A DNA stretch of 64,000 bases from Litorimonas sp964414555 (GTDB taxonomy: Bacteria > Pseudomonadota > Alphaproteobacteria > Caulobacterales > Maricaulaceae). The translations under genes were made by a program, and so were the position numbers. The stretch covers positions 1 through 64,000 of the forward strand of contig CAYPWW010000001.1 in NCBI GenBank assembly GCA_964414555.1, read 5' to 3'. Below the pieces are notes generated by a model. That model worked only from the letters and a program-made list of their open reading frames with translations, had not been told where the DNA came from and made no database searches. This document shows, one piece after another, positions 44,502-53,032 of the stretch (positions within the stretch are counted from its first letter, which is position 1; the number at the start of each line of letters is the position of its first letter).

Positions 44502-45638
44502 TTACGGCGCGATCAACCAACAGGTCGTTTGTGCCGTCTTGCAGGTTGATTTCGCCTCTTGCGCCGTCAGTCCGTACAGTTTTGCGTGAAAGACGGGGCG
44601 ACTATTCGCAAAGCCGCTGGACATTTCCGGCGTTGCCCCGGGGCGCAAGGCAATAGCTGTCTCAAAGGCAGCGCGCTCACTCGGCAGGTTACGCAGAACG
44701 ACAGCCCATTTTGAAGCCGTCGGTAAGGCAATCGGCGCACCCGCCGTTTGAACGCGCAGACGCGCTCCGTCTTGTCCCCGCAGGGCGACGATTCGCGCGG
44801 GAGAGTCTCGTCGGATGGGGGCAGGGGTGGCGATAACATTAATCGGCGGGGGCTGGATATCCATCACCTTAAAGCCACGCTCGACCAGATCGCGCACATG
44901 GGCGTTGCGCGACTGTCCCGACGCGCCGCCCAGCACGACGACGATCTGTCGCCGACCGTTTTGCATGGCGCTAACCATCAAATTATAGCCGGACGCGCGG
45001 GTGTAGCCCGTCTTGAATCCATCGACATGAGCCATCTCTCGCAGCAGGGCATTGGTGTTCCGTTGCCCGCGAAAACTCTGCTGGCCAAAATAATGAAAAT
45101 ATTTCCGGTGGTGGGTCAGGTGGGCGTGGGCCAGCTTTGCCATATCGCGCGCAGTCGTCAGCTGTTCCGGATGGGGCAGGCCATTGGCCGTCTTGAACGT
45201 CGTGCGATGCATATTCAGCTCGCGGGCCTTCGCCGTCATCATCTGGGCAAAGCGGGCTTCCGATCCAGCCAACCGCTCGGCCAAGACAACCGCGCTGTCA
45301 TTGTGAGAGCGCACAGCGACGGATTGGATCAGCTCATGGACCGAGATTTTCTGCCCCGTCCGCAGGCCCAGCTCGACCGGCGGGGTCCGCGCCGCCGCAC
45401 GCGAAACGGTCAGCTTTTCATCCAAAGACAAGGCCCCAGCCTCTAGCGCATCAAAGACCAGATAGAGTGTCATGACTTTCGTCAGAGACGCGGGATAGCG
45501 CGGCGCATCAATCTGGCGCGCATGCAACACGTCTTGGCTGTTCGCATCGACGATGATCGACGCATAGCGGTTCTCGGCCTGCGCGGGTGAGGCGAACAGG
45601 CACAGTGCCATTGCAATGAGGAGACAGGAACGCCACAT
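44502..45638 (-). CDS. D-alanyl-D-alanine carboxypeptidase with SPOR-like tail
   Basis: A 378-residue periplasmic penicillin-binding protein (peptidase S11). The signal peptide ends ASPAQA. Active-site motifs: SLTK (Ser51, Lys54), SHN (Ser111, Asn113) and KTG (Lys209). The C-terminal ~75 residues (KWAVVLRNLPSERAAFETAI and the following repeat) look like a SPOR domain, which targets denuded septal peptidoglycan. It trims pentapeptide stems, probably at the division site. Lies 60 bp upstream of panC, same strand. Confidence 0.92.
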   Translation of the reverse strand: MWRSCLLIAMALCLFASPAQAENRYASIIVDANSQDVLHARQIDAPRYPASLTKVMTLYLVFDALEAGALSLDEKLTVSRAAARTPPVELGLRTGQKISVHELIQSVAVRSHNDSAVVLAERLAGSEARFAQMMTAKARELNMHRTTFKTANGLPHPEQLTTARDMAKLAHAHLTHHRKYFHYFGQQSFRGQRNTNALLREMAHVDGFKTGYTRASGYNLMVSAMQNGRRQIVVVLGGASGQSRNAHVRDLVERGFKVMDIQPPPINVIATPAPIRRDSPARIVALRGQDGARLRVQTAGAPIALPTASKWAVVLRNLPSERAAFETAIALRPGATPEMSSGFANSRPVFHAKLYGLTAQEAKSTCKTAQTTCWLIAP

Positions 45639-45764
45639 CCGCCCCGTCTGCCCTGCGCCGTCCTAAAACAAGGTTAACGCATCTTAAGACCTGAACAGTG
45701 TTTACACACACCTTGCCCACTCGCCGCCTTTTCAGCGTGCGCACAACCCGTTAAACGAGCCTCT

Positions 45765-46115
45765 ATGACGTTACACGCGATATACTTGGGTCCCGACAGC
45801 GACGATGAGGGCGAGAACACGCCCGAACGCGGCGTCGCGACTAAAGTCCGCCCCAAGACGAAAAAGCCGTCCATGTGGCGCGTGTTGCTGATGAATGATG
45901 ATTACACGCCGATGGAATTCGTCGTCTCGATCCTGATGGGGATTTTCAACAAGACCCAAGAAGAAGCCACGCAGATTATGCTCAATGTCCACCAAAGCGG
46001 CGTTGGCACTTGCGGTGTCTACACTTTTGAGATCGCAGAGACGAAAGTCAGCCAAGTCATGGACAGCGCCAAACGCGCGCAACACCCGCTGCAATGCACG
46101 TTGGAGAAGGTCTAA
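45765..46115 (+). CDS. clpS: ClpS adaptor
   Basis: A 116-residue adaptor that hands N-degron substrates to ClpAP. Core motifs: WRVLLMNDDYTPMEFVVSIL (Asn-Asp-Asp of the N-degron pocket), MLNVHQSGVGTCGVYTFEIAE and HPLQCTLEKV. The N-terminal ~35 residues are the flexible tail that inhibits ClpA. clpA follows after 177 bp. Confidence 0.96.
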   Translation: MTLHAIYLGPDSDDEGENTPERGVATKVRPKTKKPSMWRVLLMNDDYTPMEFVVSILMGIFNKTQEEATQIMLNVHQSGVGTCGVYTFEIAETKVSQVMDSAKRAQHPLQCTLEKV

Positions 46116-46292
46116 GAGCTGAAGGTTTGACGCGGGCTTTTTTCGCATAGCTAGTCCTGCGCTATGATTTAATTCTTTGGGTCGAATCCACCCTCATCCA
46201 CAGACCTTACGACTTTCTCACACGCATGTGACAGTTCGCGGCTTGAAAGCCGAGGCGAATTCCCCACATCTGGTAATCGAAAGGAACGTCTC

Positions 46293-48608
46293 ATGGCATC
46301 ATTTTCCCCTGTTTTGGAAGAAACCATCCACCGCGCCCTGACGCTGGCCAGTGATCGGAAGCACGAACTGGCCACGCTGGAGCATCTTTTGCTCGCGTTG
46401 TTGGATGATAAAGACGCCGCCGCCGTCATCACGGCGTGCGATGTCGACATTGAACCGCTGCGCGCCGATGTTGCTCGCTATCTGGACGAAGACCTGGCCT
46501 CGCTGGTCGTCGAAGAATTCGAAGAAGCGCGCCCAACAGCCGGCTTCCATCGCGTGATCCAGCGGGCCGTTATTCACGTGCAATCCTCTGGTCGTGAAGA
46601 AGTCACGGGCGCCAATGCGCTGGTCGCCCTCTTTGCCGAGCGCGAGAGCCACGCTGTCTACTTCCTACAAGAACGCGACATGACGCGTTACGACGCGGTG
46701 AATTATATCAGCCATGGCATCAGCAAGTCGGGCCAGAACACCGCGCCCAAGCCTTTGCAAGGCACAGATGCGCCCGAAGGTGAAGACGCGAAGAAGAAAG
46801 ACCCGCTGGAAGAATATACCGTCAATTTGAACCAGAAGGCTCAAGAAGGCGACATCGACCCGCTGATCGGTCGCGATGAAGAAGTCGAGCGCTGCATCAT
46901 GGTGCTGTCGCGCCGCCGCAAGAATAACCCGCTGCTGGTGGGGGATCCAGGCGTCGGTAAAACCGCTATCGCCGAAGGGATCGCGCGCCGCATCGTGAAT
47001 GAGAAAGTGCCGGAAGTCCTACAGGACGCGGTCATATACTCGCTCGATATGGGCGCTTTGCTGGCCGGCACGCGCTATCGCGGTGATTTCGAGGAGCGCC
47101 TCAAAGCCGTTGTCACGCAGTTGCAGGACACGCCCGGCGCGGTGCTGTTTATCGACGAAATCCACACGATCATTGGTGCGGGCGCAACATCCGGCGGTGC
47201 GATGGATGCGTCCAACCTGCTGAAGCCTGCGCTGCAAAGCGGCAAGCTCCGCTGCATGGGCTCGACGACCTATAAGGAATATCGTCAGCATTTCGAAAAG
47301 GACCGCGCCTTGTCGCGTCGCTTCCTGAAAATCGATGTCTCCGAGCCGACCGCCGAAGACGCTGTGAAAATCCTCCAAGGGCTGAAAGCTTATTTCGAGG
47401 AATTCCATGACGTGACCTACACGCCAGCCGCCATCCAAGGCGCGGTGGACCTGTCTGTCCGCCACATCACGGACCGGAAGCTCCCTGATAAAGCCATAGA
47501 CATCATCGATGAAGCCGGTGCGCGCACCAAGCTCGTCACCGAAGATAAGCGTAAGAAAAAGATCGGCATCAAGGAGATTGAAAGCGTCATCGCCAAGATC
47601 GCCCGCATCCCGCCAAAGTCTATCTCGCGCGATGACGAGAAAGCGCTCAAGTCGCTCTCGATGGATCTGAAACGCATGGTGTTTGGCCAGGACGACGCGA
47701 TTGAAAAAGTCGCCTCTGCCGTCAAGCTTGCCCGTGCGGGTCTGCGTGAACCGAACAAGCCGATTGGCTCCTATTTGTTCGCGGGTCCGACGGGTGTCGG
47801 TAAGACCGAGGTCGCCAAACAGCTCGCCATGACACAGGGCCTAGAGCTGCTGCGCTTCGACATGTCCGAATATATGGAGCGCCACACGGTCTCGCGCCTG
47901 ATTGGTGCGCCTCCCGGCTATGTTGGGTATGATCAGGGCGGTCTGCTGACCGATGCTGTCAACCAGAACCCGCACAGCATTCTCTTGCTGGACGAGATCG
48001 AGAAAGCTCACCCCGACATCTACAACATCTTGTTGCAGGTGATGGATAATGGCTTCCTGACCGACGCCAATGGCCGGAAAGTCGACTTCCGCAATGTCAT
48101 CTTGATTATGACGACAAATGCAGGTGCGGCGGATGCAGCCAAGGCCGAAATCGGCTTTGGTCGCGGCACAAAAGATGACGAGCAGGATGCAGCGATCCAG
48201 CGTCGTTTCACGCCGGAATTCCGCAACCGTCTCGACGCGATTGTGTCCTTCGCGGCGCTCTCGCCGGAAGACATTGCCAAGGTCGTCGACAAGTTCGTCA
48301 TCCAGCTGGAAGCGCAACTCGCAGATCGTAAGATCGAGTTTGAACTGTCCAAAGGCGCGAACCTCTGGCTCGCCAATAAGGGCTATGACAAACGCTATGG
48401 CGCGCGTCCACTCGGCCGAGCGATCCAGGAATATGTCAAGAAGCCGCTGGCGGATGAAATCCTATTCGGCAAGCTAAAGACAGGCGGTCTGGTAAAGGTC
48501 GGCGTGGACCGGAAGAAGGAAAACCTAACCTTCAAGATCGTCCCGCCCGCCAAGGGCAAAGCCTCAGGTAAGGGCAAAAATGCGCCTAAGCCGAAAGAGG
48601 ACGCATAA
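46293..48608 (+). CDS. clpA: ATP-dependent Clp protease ATP-binding subunit ClpA
   Basis: A 771-residue AAA+ unfoldase partner of ClpP: N domain with two repeats (residues ~1-145), D1 (GDPGVGKTAIAEGIA; VLFIDEIHTIIGAG) and D2 (GPTGVGKTEVAKQLA; LLLDEIEKAHPDI). The IGF-type ClpP loop is expected between residues 600 and 620; IGFGRGTKDD is seen. The basic tail is KGKASGKGKNAPKPKEDA. An AAGGAAC ribosome site precedes ATG. A terminator follows the stop. Confidence 0.97.
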   Translation: MASFSPVLEETIHRALTLASDRKHELATLEHLLLALLDDKDAAAVITACDVDIEPLRADVARYLDEDLASLVVEEFEEARPTAGFHRVIQRAVIHVQSSGREEVTGANALVALFAERESHAVYFLQERDMTRYDAVNYISHGISKSGQNTAPKPLQGTDAPEGEDAKKKDPLEEYTVNLNQKAQEGDIDPLIGRDEEVERCIMVLSRRRKNNPLLVGDPGVGKTAIAEGIARRIVNEKVPEVLQDAVIYSLDMGALLAGTRYRGDFEERLKAVVTQLQDTPGAVLFIDEIHTIIGAGATSGGAMDASNLLKPALQSGKLRCMGSTTYKEYRQHFEKDRALSRRFLKIDVSEPTAEDAVKILQGLKAYFEEFHDVTYTPAAIQGAVDLSVRHITDRKLPDKAIDIIDEAGARTKLVTEDKRKKKIGIKEIESVIAKIARIPPKSISRDDEKALKSLSMDLKRMVFGQDDAIEKVASAVKLARAGLREPNKPIGSYLFAGPTGVGKTEVAKQLAMTQGLELLRFDMSEYMERHTVSRLIGAPPGYVGYDQGGLLTDAVNQNPHSILLLDEIEKAHPDIYNILLQVMDNGFLTDANGRKVDFRNVILIMTTNAGAADAAKAEIGFGRGTKDDEQDAAIQRRFTPEFRNRLDAIVSFAALSPEDIAKVVDKFVIQLEAQLADRKIEFELSKGANLWLANKGYDKRYGARPLGRAIQEYVKKPLADEILFGKLKTGGLVKVGVDRKKENLTFKIVPPAKGKASGKGKNAPKPKEDA

Positions 48609-48618
48609 ACGAAATGAG

Positions 48619-48648
48619 AAAAGCCCGCTGGAGACAGCGGGCTTTTTT
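48619..48648. terminator. Terminator after clpA
   Basis: The stem AAGCCCGCTG/CAGCGGGCTT with a GAGA loop, preceded by A and followed by six T, lies between convergent clpA and the hydroxylase gene; strong on the plus strand and usable on the minus strand. Confidence 0.9.
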
Positions 48649-48655
48649 AATTCCT

Positions 48656-49618
48656 TCACCCCATCGGGCCGCTTCTGATCCACTGCGAAAACAGCCATTT
48701 TTCGCCGCGTGTTGGCGGCAGGCCTGCGTGGAGGGTTGTCGGGTCGGGTCGGCCTTGTTCGTTGACATTGGCGAAGAGCAGCGCGCCGCCCGTGTCGCAT
48801 TTATACCGCTGGCCGAGGGTCGGGAAATCTGTTTCCCCACCGTCGAAATCTGCATTCAAATAGATCAAACAGGTCGCCAGGCGCTGACCAAAGCGTTTCA
48901 TATCAGCGGCTTGCGCAGGTTTGCTCGGGTCCAAGAAGTCGAAATGCGGTGCAAAAGTCTGACCGGCTTCGTAGTGCAGGACTTTAGATTTCTCCATCGC
49001 GAAGAGCGGGACGCTCGTAATCGCCGAGATTTTTGTTTGCGCGAGGAGCAGGATTAAATCGAGATCGAGCAGGCCGAAGCTGACCTCTGAATTCGTTCGG
49101 TCTAGGCTTTCTTTGCCATCTGTATCTGTCGCGTCATAGACTTTGGCGCGGGTCAATTTTGGCTGGGATGTTCGAATTAAATACTCGCACATGGGTGCCG
49201 TGAGGAAGCCATCGAACCGACGGATACGCGGGGCATCACACAGGCTGTGCTTTTCTGGAATTGCCAGCAAGGCGTCGAGATCAATTTGTGCACGCAGTGA
49301 TTTCGCGTCGCCTTCTGCACCCGCAAGAACTGCGAGTTGTTCCACGGCAGGCTCCCACCCACGCGAGGCCGCCAGCGCGAGATAATCCAGCGCGACTGGC
49401 CAATTCGGTTCGCCCGTCATGCCAGACGCGAGCATCACTCCGATAAAGGCGGCGGCTTCACCGTCGCCCGCATCCAGCGCGGCTTTCAAATGCATCTGAC
49501 CGTCCTGCGCATCTTGGGCAGAGCTTGGGGCGGAGATTAGCTGTTTGCCGAGCGCCGTCATGGCACGAACATCGCCTGTCGCAGCGGAGGATTTCAGGGC
49601 ATTTAGATCAAACGTCAT
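48656..49618 (-). CDS. Prolyl 4-hydroxylase-like 2OG-Fe(II) oxygenase with Sel1-like N-terminus
   Basis: A 320-residue protein. Residues ~10-100 form helical Sel1/TPR-like repeats (GDVRAMTALGKQLI; NWPVALDYLALAASRGWEPA). From ~130 a P4H-alpha-type domain follows: APHFDFLDPS (His225, Asp227), LIYLNADFDGGETDFP, and TLHAGLPPTRGEKW (His297, Lys307 for 2-oxoglutarate). It should hydroxylate protein prolines or a similar substrate, not identifiable from sequence. ATG 49618 is preferred to an ATG 4 codons upstream. Confidence 0.88.
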   Translation of the reverse strand: MTFDLNALKSSAATGDVRAMTALGKQLISAPSSAQDAQDGQMHLKAALDAGDGEAAAFIGVMLASGMTGEPNWPVALDYLALAASRGWEPAVEQLAVLAGAEGDAKSLRAQIDLDALLAIPEKHSLCDAPRIRRFDGFLTAPMCEYLIRTSQPKLTRAKVYDATDTDGKESLDRTNSEVSFGLLDLDLILLLAQTKISAITSVPLFAMEKSKVLHYEAGQTFAPHFDFLDPSKPAQAADMKRFGQRLATCLIYLNADFDGGETDFPTLGQRYKCDTGGALLFANVNEQGRPDPTTLHAGLPPTRGEKWLFSQWIRSGPMG

Positions 49619-49709
49619 AGGGGCATCCATACCACAGCCCTCGCCTGTCGCCAGTCTTTACAGAAAGGTCGCAGGTGACACCCCCGTTGGCGTGGGTTAG
49701 GCAAAACCT

Positions 49710-50018
49710 ATGTCACATTTTCCACCCGAAATTCTCGATCTGCCCCTTTATGAAGGTCGCTTCTCGGCGAATAAGCTGGCGGCTGAGAATTGCGAGGTTC
49801 TGTTCGCGTCCTATCCGGCCGGCACAGAGATTGAACCCCATACGCATGACACGGATAATATCGGGGTCATCACGGCTGGCGAACTTTACTTGCGTGTGGG
49901 CGAGGGCGCAGAGGTGCGTTATGGCCCCGGCGATTGGTATCATGTCGCGGCACGAACACCCCATGCGGCGCGTTTCCCTGTTGATACATCTGAAATCGAA
50001 TTTTGGTTCACATCATGA
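49710..50018 (+). CDS. Small single-domain cupin
   Basis: A 102-residue cupin with motif 1 AGTEIEPHTHDTDNIGVITAG (two His and a downstream Asp) and motif 2 YGPGDWYHVAARTPHAARFP. Probably binds a metal; the role is not clear from the motifs. First gene of a three-gene overlapping cluster (ATGA overlap with the next). Confidence 0.82.
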   Translation: MSHFPPEILDLPLYEGRFSANKLAAENCEVLFASYPAGTEIEPHTHDTDNIGVITAGELYLRVGEGAEVRYGPGDWYHVAARTPHAARFPVDTSEIEFWFTS

Positions 50019-50431
50019 GCGACACACGAGAGAACCGCCCGACCCTCACGCGGACGGGGATGATCACGGCCGCTGCGACCTTTGCGCTGCCGTGGCTGTC
50101 TGATGCGATCATCTTTGCAGCCTCGGGTCAGGGGGATCGCATCTGGGACGCGCCAGCGGTCCTGCTCGGCAATGCAGTGTTTGCGATGCTGCCCTTCCTG
50201 TTGGTCGATAGTGCGATGCGCCCGCGTCGTCGGGTGCGGATTGCGCTTTGGATCGGCTTGGCCAGCTCTGTCGCGCTCTGGGCGTTCCACAGCTATGGTG
50301 GCTATGTGGGCCAAGTTGCAAAGGACTTCTCGCTTAGCCTCTGGGCAGGCTTTATGGTGATGGTTTGGCCGTTCGTTCAGGTCATCGGCATGGGTATGAT
50401 CGCCAAAGTCGGAGAAAAAGATGTCACCTGA
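50015..50431 (+). CDS. Four-helix membrane protein between cupin and gloB
   Basis: A 138-residue protein with four hydrophobic helices (GMITAAATFALPWLSDAIIF, VLLGNAVFAMLPFLLVDSAM, IALWIGLASSVALWAFHSYG, LWAGFMVMVWPFVQVIGMGM). Family not recognised. ATG 50015 overlaps the cupin stop, and its end overlaps gloB by 11 bp, so it is co-translated with both. Confidence 0.75.
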   Translation: MSDTRENRPTLTRTGMITAAATFALPWLSDAIIFAASGQGDRIWDAPAVLLGNAVFAMLPFLLVDSAMRPRRRVRIALWIGLASSVALWAFHSYGGYVGQVAKDFSLSLWAGFMVMVWPFVQVIGMGMIAKVGEKDVT

Positions 50432-51173
50432 AAGCTCATTGGAAATCGCACTGTTTCCCTGCCTATCGGATAATTACGGCCTGCTCCTGCATGATCCTGA
50501 GACGGGCGCAACGGCGGCGATCGACACACCCGATGCGCGCGAGATCGCGGCGCAGTGCGCGGCGCGCGGCTGGACCCTGACGGATATTTGGAACACCCAT
50601 TGGCATCCTGATCATACCGGCGGGAATGTCGCACTTAAGCGGCGTTATAAAGCACATGTGCGCGGGCCGGACCGCACCGATCCTTTGCCTGCCATAGATG
50701 TTACAATGCGTGGCGGGGACAGCTTTAACTTCGCGGGGCATCCGGTTCATGTGCTCCACACGCCCGGACATACGAATGAGCATATTATCTATCATGTGCC
50801 GAGCGCGCATGACGGGCAGGGCGCCGCCTTTGTCGGTGACGTCATTTTCACGCTCGGCTGTGGACGATTATTCGAAGGGTCGCCGGCGCAGATGTGGGAC
50901 AGCCTGTCAGCCATTATGGCCTTGCCAGATGCGACACAGCTCTATTGCGCACATGAATATACGCTCTCTAACGCGAAATTTGCGCTGTCTGTGGAGCCGG
51001 ATAACCCAGCGCTTGTGGAAGCGGTTGAAGCCGCAAAAGCCAAGCGAGCCGCGGGCTTGCCAACCGTGCCAACCAGTGTTGCCGCAGAACGCCTGACCAA
51101 TCCCTTCGTGACCGCTGGAGGTGCGGCGGAGCTTGGCCGCCGTCGCGCTTTGAAAGATAATTTCAAAGGGTAA
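50421..51173 (+). CDS. gloB: Hydroxyacylglutathione hydrolase (glyoxalase II)
   Basis: A 250-residue metallo-beta-lactamase-fold enzyme hydrolysing S-lactoylglutathione. Metal ligands: NTHWHPDHTGGN, HTPGHTNEHIIY, FVGDVIFTLGCGRLFEG and CAHEYTLSNAKFA, the last typical of glyoxalase II. The C-terminal substrate helices include NPFVTAGGAAELGRRRALKD. A GGAG ribosome site lies inside the upstream gene. Confidence 0.94.
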   Translation: MSPESSLEIALFPCLSDNYGLLLHDPETGATAAIDTPDAREIAAQCAARGWTLTDIWNTHWHPDHTGGNVALKRRYKAHVRGPDRTDPLPAIDVTMRGGDSFNFAGHPVHVLHTPGHTNEHIIYHVPSAHDGQGAAFVGDVIFTLGCGRLFEGSPAQMWDSLSAIMALPDATQLYCAHEYTLSNAKFALSVEPDNPALVEAVEAAKAKRAAGLPTVPTSVAAERLTNPFVTAGGAAELGRRRALKDNFKG

Positions 51174-51266
51174 GCGGCCTCGATCTTAGGCCATGCTCTT
51201 AAGTATGAATGTATCTTTAACGTGACTTTCACGGCTTACTCAGCTTCATTACGGCAGAGGTAAGCT

Positions 51267-52790
51267 ATGAAACAGATGAAATCATTTTGCGCAGCCCTGT
51301 TGGCAGGGACCATTCTCTCACTCGGAACTGTTGTGACGGCGCAGGCCAATGTTGCGCAAGGTCTGGACTTCACACAGCTCAGCCCAGAGCAGATCGCGGG
51401 GGATGTCTCGAACAGCTATAACCCGCGTACAGGCGCGCGAGAGCTCAGCGCGGCCAGTTTTGATCCCTTCGAAGAGGCCCCTGATCTCGCAGGGTCGGCA
51501 CGATTGCGGAGCGCAGATGGCGCGATTGATATTGACGGGCAGCGTTTGGGCGACGGAGCTCTACTAGATATCAATTTCTACTATAATTCACCGTCTAGCG
51601 ACCCTTACGCAGGGCGTGGCTATGAAGCGGCTGTGTTCCTTGACGGCAGTGCCGCGCCGATTGTGCGCCGTGATCGTCGTGTGCTGGAATGCTCCACGCG
51701 CGTTGATAATGTCGTTTACGACCACACGCGGTATTATGATCCGGGCTATGGCTATGGGCGCGGAATTTTCCGTCCGACGCGCGGCTATTATGGGCATCAC
51801 GGTTTTGGCGCAGGCTTTGGCTCTGGCTACGGATACGGACGTGGATATGGTTATAACGGGTCCCGTCATAACGGCCGTTACGGAACCTATCGCGCACCAT
51901 TGTCAGATTATGTTCGGGATCGCCTTGGCGAAGATCGTCGGAACCCTGATCGGTCTGGTACTCGAACAGGTGGTCCCAGAACCGGCGGAACGCGTACAGG
52001 AAACACGCGCGGTGGCGAGCGCACGCGCACGGCTCCACCACCCATTCGCGCGATGACGGCTCCGTCCCGCAATGGTTTTGCTGCGCCTCACCGCGCAGGG
52101 CCGGATATCCCAACCCGCTTAGAAGCTGCCCCTGAGACGTCGCGGCCTACGCGCACGCGCACACGCACGCGCTCGACAGTGAAGCCTGCTCCGCGAACAC
52201 GTGCGATCGAAGCGCCTGCCCGCAGTGGGACATCAGAACCGCGTCGCGCTGCCCCGACACGTCCAACGCGTGTCCAAGCTGCGCCGTCGAAACAGCGCAC
52301 GCGCTCTAACCCAAAACCTCGCCCGCAAAGCCGGACGAAGACAAAGACGCGGAGCAATCCGAAACCGGTCTCTCGGCCTCGCCCTACGCCGCGTCGTGAA
52401 GCTCCGTCGCGTAGTCGCACACGGCTCGATTTCTTTCCGGGTGATGCTTACGGCGGTCGCTCTGTCGTGACGTCACAGTCCGTCGATTGTGCGCGGGAAG
52501 AGACTTTGCGCCTGTTCATTCCGGCCGAGCGTTTAGATGCAGCCCGTTTTGACGGCATGACCGTTCTTGTGCTGGATCGGGATGGTCAGGAATGGCCTGT
52601 CTATGTCCCGCCGAACTATATCGAAGGGTTTCGCTTAGCGGCGACGGGTCAGGTCCGGCCGACGGCCGTGCCACAGCCTGTTATGGGGCACCGTGGTGGT
52701 TATCCGCAGCCGAGTTTGCAGGCTGCACCGCCCGCAAATTGCCCCGCTGGCACGACGCCGCAGCCAAATGGGACGTGTTTGCTAAATTAA
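51267..52790 (+). CDS. Exported Arg/Thr/Pro-rich low-complexity protein
   Basis: A 507-residue protein with a Sec signal (LLAGTILSLGTVVTAQA). The mature part has four regions: a folded acidic section (30-145), a Gly/Tyr/Arg-rich section (about 147-205; GYGYGRGIF, YGRGYGYNGSRHN), a very basic Arg/Thr/Pro/Ser stretch (about 215-395; TGGPRTGGTRTGNTRGG, TRTRTRTRS) and a folded C-terminus with four Cys overall (VDCAREETLRLF; NCPAGTTPQPNGTCLLN). The basic stretch could bind LPS, DNA or peptidoglycan. Family not recognised. An AGAGG ribosome site precedes ATG, and a terminator lies about 120 bp after the stop. Confidence 0.78.
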   Translation: MKQMKSFCAALLAGTILSLGTVVTAQANVAQGLDFTQLSPEQIAGDVSNSYNPRTGARELSAASFDPFEEAPDLAGSARLRSADGAIDIDGQRLGDGALLDINFYYNSPSSDPYAGRGYEAAVFLDGSAAPIVRRDRRVLECSTRVDNVVYDHTRYYDPGYGYGRGIFRPTRGYYGHHGFGAGFGSGYGYGRGYGYNGSRHNGRYGTYRAPLSDYVRDRLGEDRRNPDRSGTRTGGPRTGGTRTGNTRGGERTRTAPPPIRAMTAPSRNGFAAPHRAGPDIPTRLEAAPETSRPTRTRTRTRSTVKPAPRTRAIEAPARSGTSEPRRAAPTRPTRVQAAPSKQRTRSNPKPRPQSRTKTKTRSNPKPVSRPRPTPRREAPSRSRTRLDFFPGDAYGGRSVVTSQSVDCAREETLRLFIPAERLDAARFDGMTVLVLDRDGQEWPVYVPPNYIEGFRLAATGQVRPTAVPQPVMGHRGGYPQPSLQAAPPANCPAGTTPQPNGTCLLN

Positions 52791-52912
52791 TTCGCCTCTC
52801 GGGCGAGTTTGGCACAGGCGTTGCAAAGTTAGGTCTGAGCATAGCGGGAGGTGTCCCGCGGCTTCCACGTTCCGGACTGGACTTACTCCCTCCACCCGGA
52901 TTTGCGTTTGAC

Positions 52913-52944
52913 AAAACCCTGCACCCTTTGGGTGCGGGGTTTTT
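52913..52944 (+). terminator. Rho-independent terminator
   Basis: The hairpin AAAACCCTGCACCC/GGGTGCGGGGTTTT with a 3-4 base loop and a T-rich end follows the Arg/Thr-rich protein gene. The symmetrical A-run means it could also act leftward. Confidence 0.87.
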
Positions 52945-53032
52945 CTTTGCAGAACAAACGATTTTGACGGTTTGTCTTTCTCGGCTAGGGCGCTAGGAGA
53001 CACCAATCTTCATTCTTTTGGACGACCGGATT

